From Variovorax jilinensis (GTDB lineage Bacteria > Pseudomonadota > Gammaproteobacteria > Burkholderiales > Burkholderiaceae_C), in NCBI RefSeq assembly GCF_030316885.1, contig NZ_JASZYQ010000010.1, forward strand, positions 109,495 through 173,494: a stretch of 64,000 nucleotides of DNA. The letters are read 5' to 3'. Below the pieces are notes generated by a model. It saw nothing but the letters and a program-made list of their open reading frames with translations, searched no databases and had not been told where the DNA came from. Position 1 is the stretch's first letter. Each line of letters opens with the position of its first letter. The position numbers were made by a program, and so were the translations under genes. Positions 42,704 to 53,779 of this stretch are shown in pieces.

Positions 42704-43477
42704 ATGAACGCCATCCTCAAGAGCTTCGACCTCACCGGGCGCACCGCGCTCATCACGGGCTCGAGCGCCGGCATCGGCTTCGCGCTCGCACGCGGCCTCG
42801 CGGGCGCCGGGGCCCGGGTGATCCTCAACGCACGCAACGCCGACAAGCTCGAAGCCGCCGCCAGGAAGCTGCGCGGCGAAGGGCTGCAGGTGCTCACCGC
42901 GGCCTTCGACGTCACCTCCGGTGATGCCGTCACCGCCGCCGTGGCGCGCATCGAGGCCGAAGTCGGCGCCATCGACATCCTGGTCAACAACGCCGGCATG
43001 CAGCGGCGCGCCCCGCTCGACCAGTTCGCCGAGGCCGACTGGCACGAGCTCATGAAGACCAACGTCGACAGCGTGTTCCTGGTCGGGCAGGCCGTGGCGC
43101 GCCACATGATCGGCCGCAAGCGCGGCAAGATCGTCAACATCTGCTCGGTGCAGAGCGAGCTGGGCCGCCCCGGCATCGCGCCCTATACCGCCAGCAAGGG
43201 CGCCGTGAAGATGCTTACCAAGGGCATGGCGATCGACTGGGGACAGCACGGCATCCAGGTCAACGGCCTCGGCCCCGGCTACTTCAAGACGGAGCTGACC
43301 GAGGCGCTGGTGAACAACGCCGAGTTCACGCAATGGCTCGTGGGCCGCACGCCCTCGCGCCGCTGGGGCGACGTCGAAGACCTGGTCGGTGCCGCCGTGT
43401 TCCTGTCGAGCGATGCCTCCAACTTCGTCAACGGCCACATCCTCTACGTCGATGGCGGCGTGACCGCAACCCTCTGA
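42704..43477 (+). CDS. SDR-family gluconate 5-dehydrogenase
   Basis: A 257-residue classical SDR. The cofactor motif TGSSAGIGFALARGL lies near residue 18, NNAGMQRR near 91, and the catalytic Ser and YTASKGAVK (Tyr/Lys) near 145 and 160. The sequence resembles gluconate 5-dehydrogenase (IdnO/Gno), which interconverts gluconate and 5-ketogluconate. It is followed after 8 nt by an idonate-dehydrogenase-like gene, which supports an idonate/ketogluconate pathway. Confidence 0.82.
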   Translation: MNAILKSFDLTGRTALITGSSAGIGFALARGLAGAGARVILNARNADKLEAAARKLRGEGLQVLTAAFDVTSGDAVTAAVARIEAEVGAIDILVNNAGMQRRAPLDQFAEADWHELMKTNVDSVFLVGQAVARHMIGRKRGKIVNICSVQSELGRPGIAPYTASKGAVKMLTKGMAIDWGQHGIQVNGLGPGYFKTELTEALVNNAEFTQWLVGRTPSRRWGDVEDLVGAAVFLSSDASNFVNGHILYVDGGVTATL

Positions 43478-43485
43478 GGACCCGC

Positions 43486-44520
43486 ATGCAAGCCCTCGTC
43501 ATCCACGCGCCCGGCGACCTCAGAGTCGAAGAATTCGAGACCGCGCCGCTCGGCCCCGGCCAGCTTCAGGTGCGCGTGCGCTGCGGCGGCATCTGCGGCT
43601 CCGACCTGCACTACTACCAGCATGGCGGCTTCGGCACCATCCGCATCAAGGAGCCGATGGTGCTGGGCCACGAGGTCGCCGGCGTGATCGAGGCGGTCGG
43701 CAGCGCGGTCGAGGGCTTCGCGCCCGGCGAGCGCATTGCGATCAGCCCGAGCCGACCCTGCGGCGCCTGCAGCTACTGCCAGCAAGGCCTGCAGAACCAT
43801 TGCCTCGACATGCGCTACTACGGCAGCGCGATGCGCACGCCGCACGTGCAGGGCGCCTTCCGCCAGCAGATCGTGGTCGAGACCCACCAGGCCCACAAGC
43901 TGGCCGATTCGGTCAGCGACGGCGAGGGCTCGATGGCCGAGCCCTTCGCGGTGGCGCTGCATGCGGTGCGCCGCGCGGGGCCCCTGCTCGGCAAGCGCGT
44001 GCTGGTCACCGGATGCGGCCCGATCGGCGCGCTCGCGATCATCGCGGCGCGCCGCGCCGGTGCCGCCCACATCGTGGCCACCGACGTCGGCGCCCACACG
44101 CTGGGAAAGGCGCTCAAGGTAGGCGCGGACGAGGTGGTCAACGTGGCGGAAGACCCCGAAGGGTTGAAGCGCTTCACGGCCGACAAGGGCAGCTTCGACG
44201 TGCTGTTCGAGGCCAGCGGCAATGCGCGCGCGCTGGTGGGCGCCTTCGATGCGCTGCGTCCGCGCGGCGTCATCGTGCAGCTGGGCCTGGGCGGCGACAT
44301 GACGCTGCCGATCAACACCATCGTGGCCAAGGAATTCGAGCTGCGCGGCGCCTTCCGCTTCCACGAGGAATTCGCGATTGCGGTCGAGTTGCTCAACAAG
44401 GGACTGGTCGACGTCAAGCCGCTGATCTCGGCGACGCTGTCGTACCGCGATTCGGCACGCGCGTTCGCGCTGGCAGCGGACCGGACGCAGGCGATGAAGG
44501 TGATCCTCAACTTCGACTGA
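43486..44520 (+). CDS. idnD: L-idonate 5-dehydrogenase-like zinc alcohol dehydrogenase
   Basis: A 344-residue MDR-family enzyme. Catalytic zinc ligands appear in GGICGSDLHYY (Cys near 37) and LGHEVAGVIEAVG (His-Glu). The structural-zinc set is SRPCGACSYCQQGLQNHC and the Rossmann motif is TGCGPIGALAI near 178. IdnD oxidises L-idonate to 5-ketogluconate, which the preceding SDR would reduce to gluconate. No transporter or regulator of this pathway is adjacent. Confidence 0.82.
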   Translation: MQALVIHAPGDLRVEEFETAPLGPGQLQVRVRCGGICGSDLHYYQHGGFGTIRIKEPMVLGHEVAGVIEAVGSAVEGFAPGERIAISPSRPCGACSYCQQGLQNHCLDMRYYGSAMRTPHVQGAFRQQIVVETHQAHKLADSVSDGEGSMAEPFAVALHAVRRAGPLLGKRVLVTGCGPIGALAIIAARRAGAAHIVATDVGAHTLGKALKVGADEVVNVAEDPEGLKRFTADKGSFDVLFEASGNARALVGAFDALRPRGVIVQLGLGGDMTLPINTIVAKEFELRGAFRFHEEFAIAVELLNKGLVDVKPLISATLSYRDSARAFALAADRTQAMKVILNFD

Positions 44521-44535
44521 GGCCCGGCGCAGCGC

Positions 44536-46677
<2,142 letters not shown>

Positions 46678-46816
46678 GGCGGCGGCGGGCGGATCGGGTT
46701 GAGGAGCGCACGGTCGCTGGAGCAGCGGCCGGCAGGAGAGAGCGCCCGGACAGTGTCGAGTCCTCGAGTCCCTGCGCCGCGGCAGACAGGGACACCCGCT
46801 TGCGTAGGTAAAAGAC

Positions 46817-47803
46817 TCAGCCGCGCAGTTTCTGGTTCAGTGCGGGGCGTGCGAAGGGCCGCGACCAACGGCCGCTCACGAGCACGATGCCCGCGAGCAC
46901 CAGTGCGCTGCCCGCGATGAACGAGGCCTCGGGCTTCTCCGCGAGCAGCACGATGCCCAGGGCGACGCCGAAGAGCGGGGTCAGGAAGGAGAAGACGCCG
47001 AGCCTTGAGGCCAGGTAGCGGCGCAGCAGCCAGCACCAGGCCAGGAAGCTCGCGAACGAAACCACGACAGCCTGGAAGGCGAGATGCGCCCACACGACGG
47101 CAGACGATTCGAAGCGCATCTGGCCCGTGATGCCGCAGGCCGGCAGCAGCAGCACGAAGGCGCCGAGCAACTGGTACAGCAGGGTCTCGGTGGCGGGCGC
47201 GGACGCCAGGCTCGAGCAGCGGATCGTCACGGTGGTGGCACCCCACGCAATGCCGGCCAGCAGCGCCAGTGCGTCGCCCCACAGCGCGCGCCGGTCGGCC
47301 TGCGCCGACGACGTGGCATCGCCCCCAAGGAAGGCCCACGCGATGCCCAGGAACGCGATCGCGATGCCGATGATCTGCTGCACGCCGAGGCGCTCGGCGG
47401 GCAGGCGCAGGTGCAGGCCCACGGCGGCGAAGATCGGCGCCGTGTAGAGGAACACGATCACATGCGAGGCCGCGCTCAGTCGCAGTGCCTCGGCCACGAG
47501 CAGATACTCGATGCCGAACAGGGCGCCCACCACGAGTCCGGCTCTCCAGCGTGCGCGGCTCGGCCGCTCGCCGCGGCGATGCATGAGCAGCGCGAGCAGC
47601 ACCAGGGCCGCGCCGGAGCGCAGCGCCACCATGAGCATCGGGCTGACCTCATGGGCAACCGCCTTGAGCGAGATCTGCTGCAGGCTCCACACCAGGCACA
47701 GCAGGGTCATGACGCCGATCGCGCGCGCGTCGAGCGGGCCCGCCGTGAGGGACTTCGAATGGACGGCGGCAGGTCCGGCCGGCAGGGGATCGAGCGAGCG
47801 CAT
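46817..47803 (-). CDS. EamA/DMT-family exporter
   Basis: A 328-residue inner-membrane protein with about ten hydrophobic helices in two EamA repeats: MTLLCLVWSLQQISLKAVA begins the first and WGDALALLAGIAWGATTVT the second. Such drug/metabolite transporters often export amino acids or other small metabolites. It is divergent from a LysR gene across a 74-bp gap with a palindrome, so the LysR protein probably controls it. The ATG at 47803 was chosen over one nine codons upstream. Confidence 0.85.
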   Translation of the reverse strand: MRSLDPLPAGPAAVHSKSLTAGPLDARAIGVMTLLCLVWSLQQISLKAVAHEVSPMLMVALRSGAALVLLALLMHRRGERPSRARWRAGLVVGALFGIEYLLVAEALRLSAASHVIVFLYTAPIFAAVGLHLRLPAERLGVQQIIGIAIAFLGIAWAFLGGDATSSAQADRRALWGDALALLAGIAWGATTVTIRCSSLASAPATETLLYQLLGAFVLLLPACGITGQMRFESSAVVWAHLAFQAVVVSFASFLAWCWLLRRYLASRLGVFSFLTPLFGVALGIVLLAEKPEASFIAGSALVLAGIVLVSGRWSRPFARPALNQKLRG

Positions 47804-47845
47804 GGACGCACTGTGCCGGCTTCCTGGCATGGCGAAAAGCGCATA

Positions 47846-47870
47846 ATTCGAGAACTACCCATTCTTGAAT
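47846..47870. promoter_or_regulatory. LysR-type operator palindrome between EamA and LysR genes
   Basis: ATTCGAGAA (47846-47854) and TTCTTGAAT (47862-47870) form an inverted repeat matching at 8 of 9 positions with a 7-bp spacer. It includes the T-N-A architecture usual for LysR sites. It ends 7 bp before the LysR start codon, suggesting autoregulation together with control of the exporter. Inferred from sequence. Confidence 0.5.
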
Positions 47871-47877
47871 CGAATAC

Positions 47878-48747
47878 TTGCAGGATCTGCAGATCGACTG
47901 GTTGAAAAGCTTCGTCGCCACGGTCGACGCCGGATCGCTGTCGAGCGCCGCGCCCGAGCTTCATCGCTCGCAATCGGCCGTCAGCATGCAGCTGAAGAAG
48001 CTCGAGGCGGCCGCGGGCTGCCGGCTCCTGGTCCGCGGCGCCCGCCAGGTCGAGCTCACCCTCGAGGGGCAGACGCTGCTGGGCTATGCGCGGCGAATGC
48101 TCGAACTCCATGCCGAGGCGCAGACGGCCCTGCACGGCGATGCGGTCTCGGGGCTGGTACGGCTGGGCGTGCCCGACGACTACGCCAGCAGGTACCTGAC
48201 TCCAGTCCTCAAGCGTTTTGCGCCGCGCCATGGAGGTGTGGAGATCCAGCTCGACTGCGAACAATCGACGTCGCTGATACCGCGCGTGGCACGCGGCGAT
48301 CTCGACCTGGCACTGGTCTCGCGCGACAACCCGCGGCGCGGCACCTTGCTCTTCCACGAGCCCATGGTCTGGGTGGGCGCGGCCCAGTTCGAGATCTGGA
48401 ATCGCGATCCATTGCCGATTGCGGTCTACGAAGCGGCGAGCCTGGGTCGACGCAGCGCGATCCGTTCGCTGGCGCTGCAGGGCCGGCCCTACAAGGTCGT
48501 CTACAACAGCTCCAGCCTGGCGGGCCAGATCGCGGCGGTCGAGAGCGGGCTGGCGGTGGCGGCCCTGACCCAGTGCAGCGCGCCCGCGCATCTGCAGATC
48601 CTCGGCACGGCACACGGACTGGGGCCGCTCGAACCAATGCAGGTGGCGCTCTATCGAAGCGCCGCTTCGCGGGGCTCGAAGGCCGTGGACAGCCTGCATC
48701 GGATGCTGTCGCAGACGCTGCGTCAGGTGCGGCCGGCCGGCGGCTGA
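47878..48747 (+). CDS. LysR-family transcriptional regulator
   Basis: A 289-residue regulator. The N-terminal winged helix has FVATVDAGSLSSAAPELHRS and VSMQLKKLEAAAGCRLLVR (about 12-50), and a periplasmic-binding-like effector domain follows. The start is a TTG at 47878; no in-frame ATG occurs before the helix-turn-helix. There is no good ribosome site, consistent with a short or absent leader. It is divergent from the EamA exporter, its probable target. Confidence 0.88.
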   Translation: MQDLQIDWLKSFVATVDAGSLSSAAPELHRSQSAVSMQLKKLEAAAGCRLLVRGARQVELTLEGQTLLGYARRMLELHAEAQTALHGDAVSGLVRLGVPDDYASRYLTPVLKRFAPRHGGVEIQLDCEQSTSLIPRVARGDLDLALVSRDNPRRGTLLFHEPMVWVGAAQFEIWNRDPLPIAVYEAASLGRRSAIRSLALQGRPYKVVYNSSSLAGQIAAVESGLAVAALTQCSAPAHLQILGTAHGLGPLEPMQVALYRSAASRGSKAVDSLHRMLSQTLRQVRPAGG

Positions 48748-48784
48748 CCGACCAGGAAGAGTTCGCCGCGTGCAGGCTCGGGCC

Positions 48785-50140
48785 CTAGCCGCCGAGCGAC
48801 TCCACCCGCAGCGCGACCACCGTGCCGTCCACGGCCGGATGCACCTGCAGGGCCCGGACGGCCGCATCGAGCTCGGCCTGCAGCGTCGGCGCGGTCAGGA
48901 CCAGCGCCGCGGGCCGGGCCGTATCGGCGCTCAGCACGCGCTTCGGCGTCAGGCCGATCGAGTGCAGCAACTCGGCGATCGCCTCGACCGTCATCTCGGC
49001 GCGCAGCGGCAGTCGCAGGTAGTGCGGGCAGTGGACCTCGCCACGCGGCAGCACCGGCAGCGGCCTCATCGCGGCGCAATGGAACCCCTGATGCGGCACG
49101 CGCTGCGACGGCTTCGTGCCTTCCAGCCGTGCCACGTCGACGAGATCGGCGATGACGGCCGACGCGGTCTGCTCCGAGCCTGCGCCGGCGCCGTAGTACA
49201 TCGTGAGGCCCGCAGCGTCGGCGGCCACCATGACCGCGTTCATCGCGCCGTTCACGTTCGCCATCAGTTGATCGGCCGCCAGCAGCGCGGGTTGCACACG
49301 CAGTTCCATGCCGTCTTCCCGTCGGCGTGCGATCGCCAGCAGCTTGATCCGGAAGCCGAGCTGCTCGGCGCCCGCCACGTCCGCGCGCTGCAGCGCGGCG
49401 ATGCCCTCCACCTGCACGTCGTCGAAGCGCACCGGCGTGCCGAAGGCCGTGGCCGCGAGCAGCGCGATCTTGTGGGCCGCATCGATGCCGTCGACATCGA
49501 AGGCCGGATCGGCCTCGGCGTAGCCCAGCGCCTGCGCCTCGGCTAGCGCGGCGGCGAAGCCCACGCCTTCGTCACGCATCTTCGAGAGGATGAAGTTGGT
49601 GGTGCCGTTGACGATGCCGGCCACCCATTCGATGCGATTGGCCGTGAGGCCCTCGCGCAGCGCCTTGACGATGGGGATGCTCACGGCCACCGCAGCCTCG
49701 TAGGCCACGGCGACGCCCTGCGCGCGCGCTGCAGCGAAGATCTGTTCCCCGTGCAGCGCGAGCAGCGCCTTGTTGGCCGTGATCACGTGCTTGCCCTGCG
49801 CGATGGCGGCCAGCACCCAGCCGAGCGCCGGGTCGCAGCCGCCGGCCACTTCGACCACCACGTCGACATCGGGATGCGTGGCGACGGTCATCGGGTCGTC
49901 GCAGAGCGCCACGCCGGTGCCGACGATGGCAGCGGCACGCGCCAGGTTGCGGGCCGCGACGATGACGATCTCGATGCCGCGCCCTGCCCGGCCCGCAATC
50001 TCGGCCTGGTTGCGCGCCAGCACGCGGAAGGTGCCGGAGCCGACGGTGCCGATGCCGATCATGCCGACGCGCAGCGGCCGCGCGATCGCGGGCGGCAGCA
50101 CATGGAGCGGTTGGAGGGAGCTGACGGGTTCGCGGTACAT
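48785..50140 (-). CDS. hom: Homoserine dehydrogenase
   Basis: A 451-residue enzyme reducing aspartate semialdehyde to homoserine for threonine, isoleucine and methionine synthesis. It has the NAD(P) motif GIGTVGSGTFRVL near residue 26, the catalytic NGTTNFILSKM near 175, EADPAFDVDGIDAAHK near 205 (Asp/Lys) and a C-terminal ACT domain. The ATG at 50140 has AGGAG. The upstream 309 bp contain a leader peptide rich in Thr and Ile codons and a terminator just before the gene, implying attenuation. No thrC or thrB is adjacent. Confidence 0.92.
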   Translation of the reverse strand: MYREPVSSLQPLHVLPPAIARPLRVGMIGIGTVGSGTFRVLARNQAEIAGRAGRGIEIVIVAARNLARAAAIVGTGVALCDDPMTVATHPDVDVVVEVAGGCDPALGWVLAAIAQGKHVITANKALLALHGEQIFAAARAQGVAVAYEAAVAVSIPIVKALREGLTANRIEWVAGIVNGTTNFILSKMRDEGVGFAAALAEAQALGYAEADPAFDVDGIDAAHKIALLAATAFGTPVRFDDVQVEGIAALQRADVAGAEQLGFRIKLLAIARRREDGMELRVQPALLAADQLMANVNGAMNAVMVAADAAGLTMYYGAGAGSEQTASAVIADLVDVARLEGTKPSQRVPHQGFHCAAMRPLPVLPRGEVHCPHYLRLPLRAEMTVEAIAELLHSIGLTPKRVLSADTARPAALVLTAPTLQAELDAAVRALQVHPAVDGTVVALRVESLGG

Positions 50141-50152
50141 GAGGATCTCCTG

Positions 50153-50187
50153 ACGAAAAAACAAAACCCAGCTGCCAGAGCTGGGTT
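50153..50187 (-). terminator. Attenuator terminator immediately before hom
   Basis: On the minus strand AACCCAGCT (50187-50179) and AGCTGGGTT (50173-50165) form a perfect 9-bp stem with a 5-base loop, followed by TTGTTTTTT. It lies only 13 bp before the hom ATG. A full terminator here would block hom unless antitermination occurs. Confidence 0.8.
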
Positions 50188-50216
50188 CGATTCGTTCGCG
50201 GGAGAAGCGAGGACAC

Positions 50217-50242
50217 CAGGTGGCTGCCGGAACGGCCACCTG
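50217..50242 (-). promoter_or_regulatory. Leader hairpin of the hom attenuator
   Basis: CAGGTGGC (50242-50235) pairs with GCCACCTG (50224-50217), a perfect 8-bp stem 8 nt after the leader-peptide stop. The GGTGG of its first arm could instead pair with the CCACC in the leader ACC-ACC codons, giving alternative structures sensitive to ribosome position. The switching scheme is inferred. Confidence 0.55.
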
Positions 50243-50249
50243 CGCGTGC

Positions 50250-50282
50250 TCAGGGGGCCGCGGTGCTAATGGTGGTAATCAT
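50250..50282 (-). CDS. hom leader peptide, Thr/Ile-rich
   Basis: A 10-codon ORF, MITTISTAAP, with three Thr and two Ile codons within residues 2-7. It resembles the E. coli thr operon leader in composition. Threonine and isoleucine are end products of the hom branch, so stalling at these codons when either is scarce would favour antitermination. An in-frame ATG at 50372 would extend the peptide to 40 residues with the same C-terminus. No strong ribosome site is seen at either start. Confidence 0.7.
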   Translation of the reverse strand: MITTISTAAP

Positions 50283-50449
50283 TCGTGCGCCCAGGGCCCG
50301 CGCGCAGGCAGGCAGCAGCCCGCGACCCAGGAGGGCGGCGCCGGATGCGAAGGTGATGGGGAAGCACGACATGGAGGCGCAGTGTACACAACCGGGCTTT
50401 CGCAAGGACCGCCGCGGCGGCGGCCTCCGGGCTCGATCAGAATGCGCGG

Positions 50450-52480
50450 ATGAACTCCAGCTCCGTCCGGGATCGCCAGAGCGGCCTCGGCCGCTACACC
50501 CGCATCGCGCTGGTCGCGCTCGCGGTCGTGGCGCTGCTGGCGGTCGCCGCGCTGGCCGCACTGCGTCATTTCTATCCGCCCGAACGCATCGCGGCGATGG
50601 TCGGGGAACACGTGAGCAACGCCACCGGACGAAGCTTTCGCATCAACGGCGAACTCAAGCTGCGCGTCGTGCCGTCGATCGCGATCGAGGCCAACGACGT
50701 GTCGCTCGCCAATGCCGAATGGAGCGCGCAGCCCGACATGCTGCGCGCGCGCCGGGTCGCGCTCGACGTCTCGCTGCGCGAACTGCTGTCCGGCGTTCTG
50801 CGCATCGACAGCGTCACGATCGAGAACGCGGAGCTGTGGCTCGAAGCCGACGGCGCGGGCCGCTACAACTGGCGTCTGGCACCGCGCAGGGCCGCGGCCT
50901 CCGATGCAGTGGAGCGGCGCGCCACCCCGTTCACTCTGGAACGCGTGGATGCCAGCGCCGTGCAGATCCACTACCGCAATGGCCGCACGGGGAGCGTGCA
51001 CAGTCTCGCGATCGACACGATGGCGCTCGCCGCGGCCGGTGCGCGGACCGCGCTGCAGGCGCAGCTCGCGCTCGGTCCCCAGCGCTGGCAGATGACGGGA
51101 CAGATCGGCGGCCTGGCGGCGCTGCTGGCCGGCACCCCTGCATGGCCGCTCGCACTGAAGGCCACGACCGCGGGGGCAAGCGCTTCGCTCGACGGCAGCA
51201 TGGGCACCGGCGCGCACACGGGCAGCCTCGATGCCGAGGCGTCGGTGCGCATGGAGGACGCGGCGGCGCTCGCGGCATGGAGCGAATCCGCGGCGCGCCA
51301 CCTGCCATTTCCGCTCGAATGGCGCGCCCGGCTCGCGCACGCACCGGGGAGCTGGCGCGCCGACCCGATGCAGCTCTCGCTCGGAAAGCAGACACTCACG
51401 GGCAGGGCCACGCTGGAACGCCGTGGCCAGGCGCCGCTGCATCTCGACCTCGACCTGAGCGCGCAGGTGCTCGACTTCACCAAGGTGCCCTCCGCGCCGG
51501 CAGGCGGCGCAAAGTCGACCGCCGCCGCCTCCGGCCGCCCGGCCGCGCTGTTCGGCGACACGCCGCTGCCCTTTGCGTCGCCACCGGCATGGCCGATCAC
51601 GCTGGCGCTGGCGGTCGAGCGTCTGAGCCTGCCGAAGATGCCGGTGCTGACCGCGCTGCAGACCCGCATGACGCTGAACGCCAACCAGCTGCAGCTCGCG
51701 CCGCTGGCGTTCGGATTCGCGGGCGGACAGGTGCGCGGCCGCTTCGACGTCGCACTCGGGCCGCAGGGCGCACCGCGCGTCGAACTGCAGCTCGATGCCA
51801 GGTCGATGTCGGTCGAGGCGCTCGAGGCGCTGACCGGCGGCGTGCGCCGCTTCAAGGGCGGCCAGGCCAGCCTCGATGCGCGGCTCACGATGGCCGGCCG
51901 AACGCCGAGAGCGCTGGCCGCATCGGCCAACGGCCAGCTGAGCCTGAACGCGCGCGATGTCGCGCTGGCAGGCCAGTCCGCGGCACGGGACCGCGACCTG
52001 CTGCAGCAGCTGCTGGACGCGCTCATCCCGAGCGGCATGCCGCGCGAGAACCTGGTGCTGCAGTGCGCGGTGGCGCGGCTGCCGTTGCGCAACGGCGTGG
52101 CGGCGATCGACCGCTCGATCGCGGTCGAGACGCGGCAGATCGCGGTCAGCGCGAGCGGCCGCATCGACCTCTCGCATCAGACGCTCTCGCTCGCGTTCCA
52201 GCCGCGCGTGAAGCGTGGTCTCGACCTGAACCCGGGCAGCCTGGTCGAGCTGCTGCTGCTCGAAGGCCCGCTGGAGGCGCCGACGCTGAGCATCAATCCG
52301 CGCGGCGCCGCGCGCCAGGCCGCGAGCGTCGGTATCGCGGCCGCGACGGGCGGCATCTCGCTGCTGGCGCCCGTGCTGCGATCGGCGGCCGGCGAGGCTT
52401 CGGCCTGCGCGCAGGCGATGGGCCAGGCCGCGCCGGCAGGCCGGCCCTCCACCATTCTTCCGAGGAAGGAGCGACGATGA
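50450..52480 (+). CDS. AsmA-family envelope protein
   Basis: A 676-residue protein with one N-terminal membrane helix (ALVALAVVALLAVAALAAL, about 21-39). A large beta-rich periplasmic region follows. AsmA features include RFRINGELKL-like strands near 62, EANDVSLANAEW near 82 and the C-terminal AsmA_2 domain with RGLDLNPGSLVELLLLEGPL. AsmA-like proteins form bridges for phospholipid transfer to the outer membrane. It is divergent from hom and its stop overlaps the next ATG (ATGA at 52477). Confidence 0.85.
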   Translation: MNSSSVRDRQSGLGRYTRIALVALAVVALLAVAALAALRHFYPPERIAAMVGEHVSNATGRSFRINGELKLRVVPSIAIEANDVSLANAEWSAQPDMLRARRVALDVSLRELLSGVLRIDSVTIENAELWLEADGAGRYNWRLAPRRAAASDAVERRATPFTLERVDASAVQIHYRNGRTGSVHSLAIDTMALAAAGARTALQAQLALGPQRWQMTGQIGGLAALLAGTPAWPLALKATTAGASASLDGSMGTGAHTGSLDAEASVRMEDAAALAAWSESAARHLPFPLEWRARLAHAPGSWRADPMQLSLGKQTLTGRATLERRGQAPLHLDLDLSAQVLDFTKVPSAPAGGAKSTAAASGRPAALFGDTPLPFASPPAWPITLALAVERLSLPKMPVLTALQTRMTLNANQLQLAPLAFGFAGGQVRGRFDVALGPQGAPRVELQLDARSMSVEALEALTGGVRRFKGGQASLDARLTMAGRTPRALAASANGQLSLNARDVALAGQSAARDRDLLQQLLDALIPSGMPRENLVLQCAVARLPLRNGVAAIDRSIAVETRQIAVSASGRIDLSHQTLSLAFQPRVKRGLDLNPGSLVELLLLEGPLEAPTLSINPRGAARQAASVGIAAATGGISLLAPVLRSAAGEASACAQAMGQAAPAGRPSTILPRKERR

Positions 52481-53154
52481 ACCACCTGGAACCGCAACCC
52501 GACGCCGTCCGGCTGGACGAGACCCAGAGCGTCTCGGCGCTGGTGCAGAGGCCGGCCGACGAACCTCGCGCCTGCTACGTCTTCGCCCATGGCGCAGGCG
52601 CCGGCATGACGCACGCATTCATGGCCGAGGTCGCGGCCGGCCTCGCACGGCGAGGCATCGCGACGCTGCGTTTCCAGTTTCCGTCGATGGAGCGCGGCGC
52701 CAGGCGCACCGATCCACCCGCGGTCGCCCATGCCGCGGTGCGCGCGGCGGTGGCGCATGCGGCAACGCTGTTCCCGGGCATGCCGCTGTTCGCGGGCGGC
52801 AAGTCCTTCGGCGGCCGCATGAGTTCGCAGGCGCAGGCGCTGGCACCCATGGCCGGCGTCGCAGGGCTGGTGTTCGTCGGCTTTCCACTTCATCCGGACG
52901 GCGCGCCCTCGAGCGAGCGTGCGCGCCACCTGTTCGACATCCGCATCCCGATGCTCTTCCTGCAGGGCACGCGCGACAAGCTCGCGGAGTTCGGCCGCAT
53001 CGAGAAGCTGGCGGCCGAGCTGGGTCCGACCTCGACGCTGGTGCCGATCGCCGAGGCCGATCACGGCTTCCACGTGCTGGTGCGCTCGGGCCGCACCGAT
53101 GGCGAGGTCATGGCGCAGCTGCTCGACGCCGCTGCAGCCTGGATGCTGCGCTGA
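52477..53154 (+). CDS. Alpha/beta hydrolase of the KANL3/TEX30-like family
   Basis: A 225-residue cytoplasmic hydrolase-fold protein. It has the oxyanion motif FAHGAGAGMTH near 37, nucleophile GGKSFGGRM (Ser near 109), Asp in LQGTRDKL near 168 and His in EADHGFHVL near 193. A complete triad is therefore present. Related proteins are often annotated as dienelactone-hydrolase-like. It is translationally coupled to asmA by a 4-nt overlap; the substrate is unknown. Confidence 0.82.
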   Translation: MNHLEPQPDAVRLDETQSVSALVQRPADEPRACYVFAHGAGAGMTHAFMAEVAAGLARRGIATLRFQFPSMERGARRTDPPAVAHAAVRAAVAHAATLFPGMPLFAGGKSFGGRMSSQAQALAPMAGVAGLVFVGFPLHPDGAPSSERARHLFDIRIPMLFLQGTRDKLAEFGRIEKLAAELGPTSTLVPIAEADHGFHVLVRSGRTDGEVMAQLLDAAAAWMLR

Positions 53155-53174
53155 GGCCTGCGGGCGCGCCGGCG

Positions 53175-53711
53175 TCAGCGGCAGATGGTCGTGGTGCCGA
53201 CCGGCCGGCAGGTCCGGCCGTCGATGCTGCGGAAGCGGTCGAGCTGGCCCGAGTTGTCCCAGTGGTTGCCCTGCCTGTCCTTGCAGCCGCTGGCGTCACA
53301 GCTGCGGATGCGCGGACGCATGTCGCGCGGCGGCCGCGCGGGTGCGCTGGCCGCGGGCCAGCCGTAGCCGGGATCGATCAGACCGGGGTCGTCATAGCCG
53401 CCGCGGTCGCTCCAGCGCGAGCTGCCGGTGCGCGGATCGTTGTCGATGCTGGAGCCCCGCGAGTCGATGACCGCCGGCCCGGCCGGCGCGGCCTGGGCCT
53501 GGGCCTGGCGCCGCTGCTCGGCCTCCTGCGGGCTCACGCTGACGGGGTCCTGGATCGCCACCCGGCCCATGGCCCTGGTCCCCGCGGGACACGCGCCGTC
53601 GGTGTAGCTCAGATTGCCCGCTGCATCGGCACAGCGCAGCACCTCGGCGCCGGCCATCGGCGCCAGCGTTCCGAGCATGCCGGCGAAGGCGAGGAGCAGG
53701 AAGTGCCGCAT
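53175..53711 (-). CDS. DUF4124 exported protein
   Basis: A 178-residue protein with a signal peptide (LLLAFAGMLGTLAPMAGA) cleaved near residue 22. A DUF4124 module follows, with LRCADAAGNLSYTDGACPAG around 25-45. The middle is a Gln/Ala and Pro/Gly-rich linker. The C-terminal 45 residues have four Cys in pairs (SCDASGCKDRQG and TCRPVGTTTIC). Probably periplasmic with disulfides; function unknown. Confidence 0.78.
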   Translation of the reverse strand: MRHFLLLAFAGMLGTLAPMAGAEVLRCADAAGNLSYTDGACPAGTRAMGRVAIQDPVSVSPQEAEQRRQAQAQAAPAGPAVIDSRGSSIDNDPRTGSSRWSDRGGYDDPGLIDPGYGWPAASAPARPPRDMRPRIRSCDASGCKDRQGNHWDNSGQLDRFRSIDGRTCRPVGTTTICR

Positions 53712-53779
53712 GGCGCCATTGTGACGCGGAGCGGTGGGCGCCGCAGTCGCGATGCAGGACGCGAGGCAAAATGCGGGGC

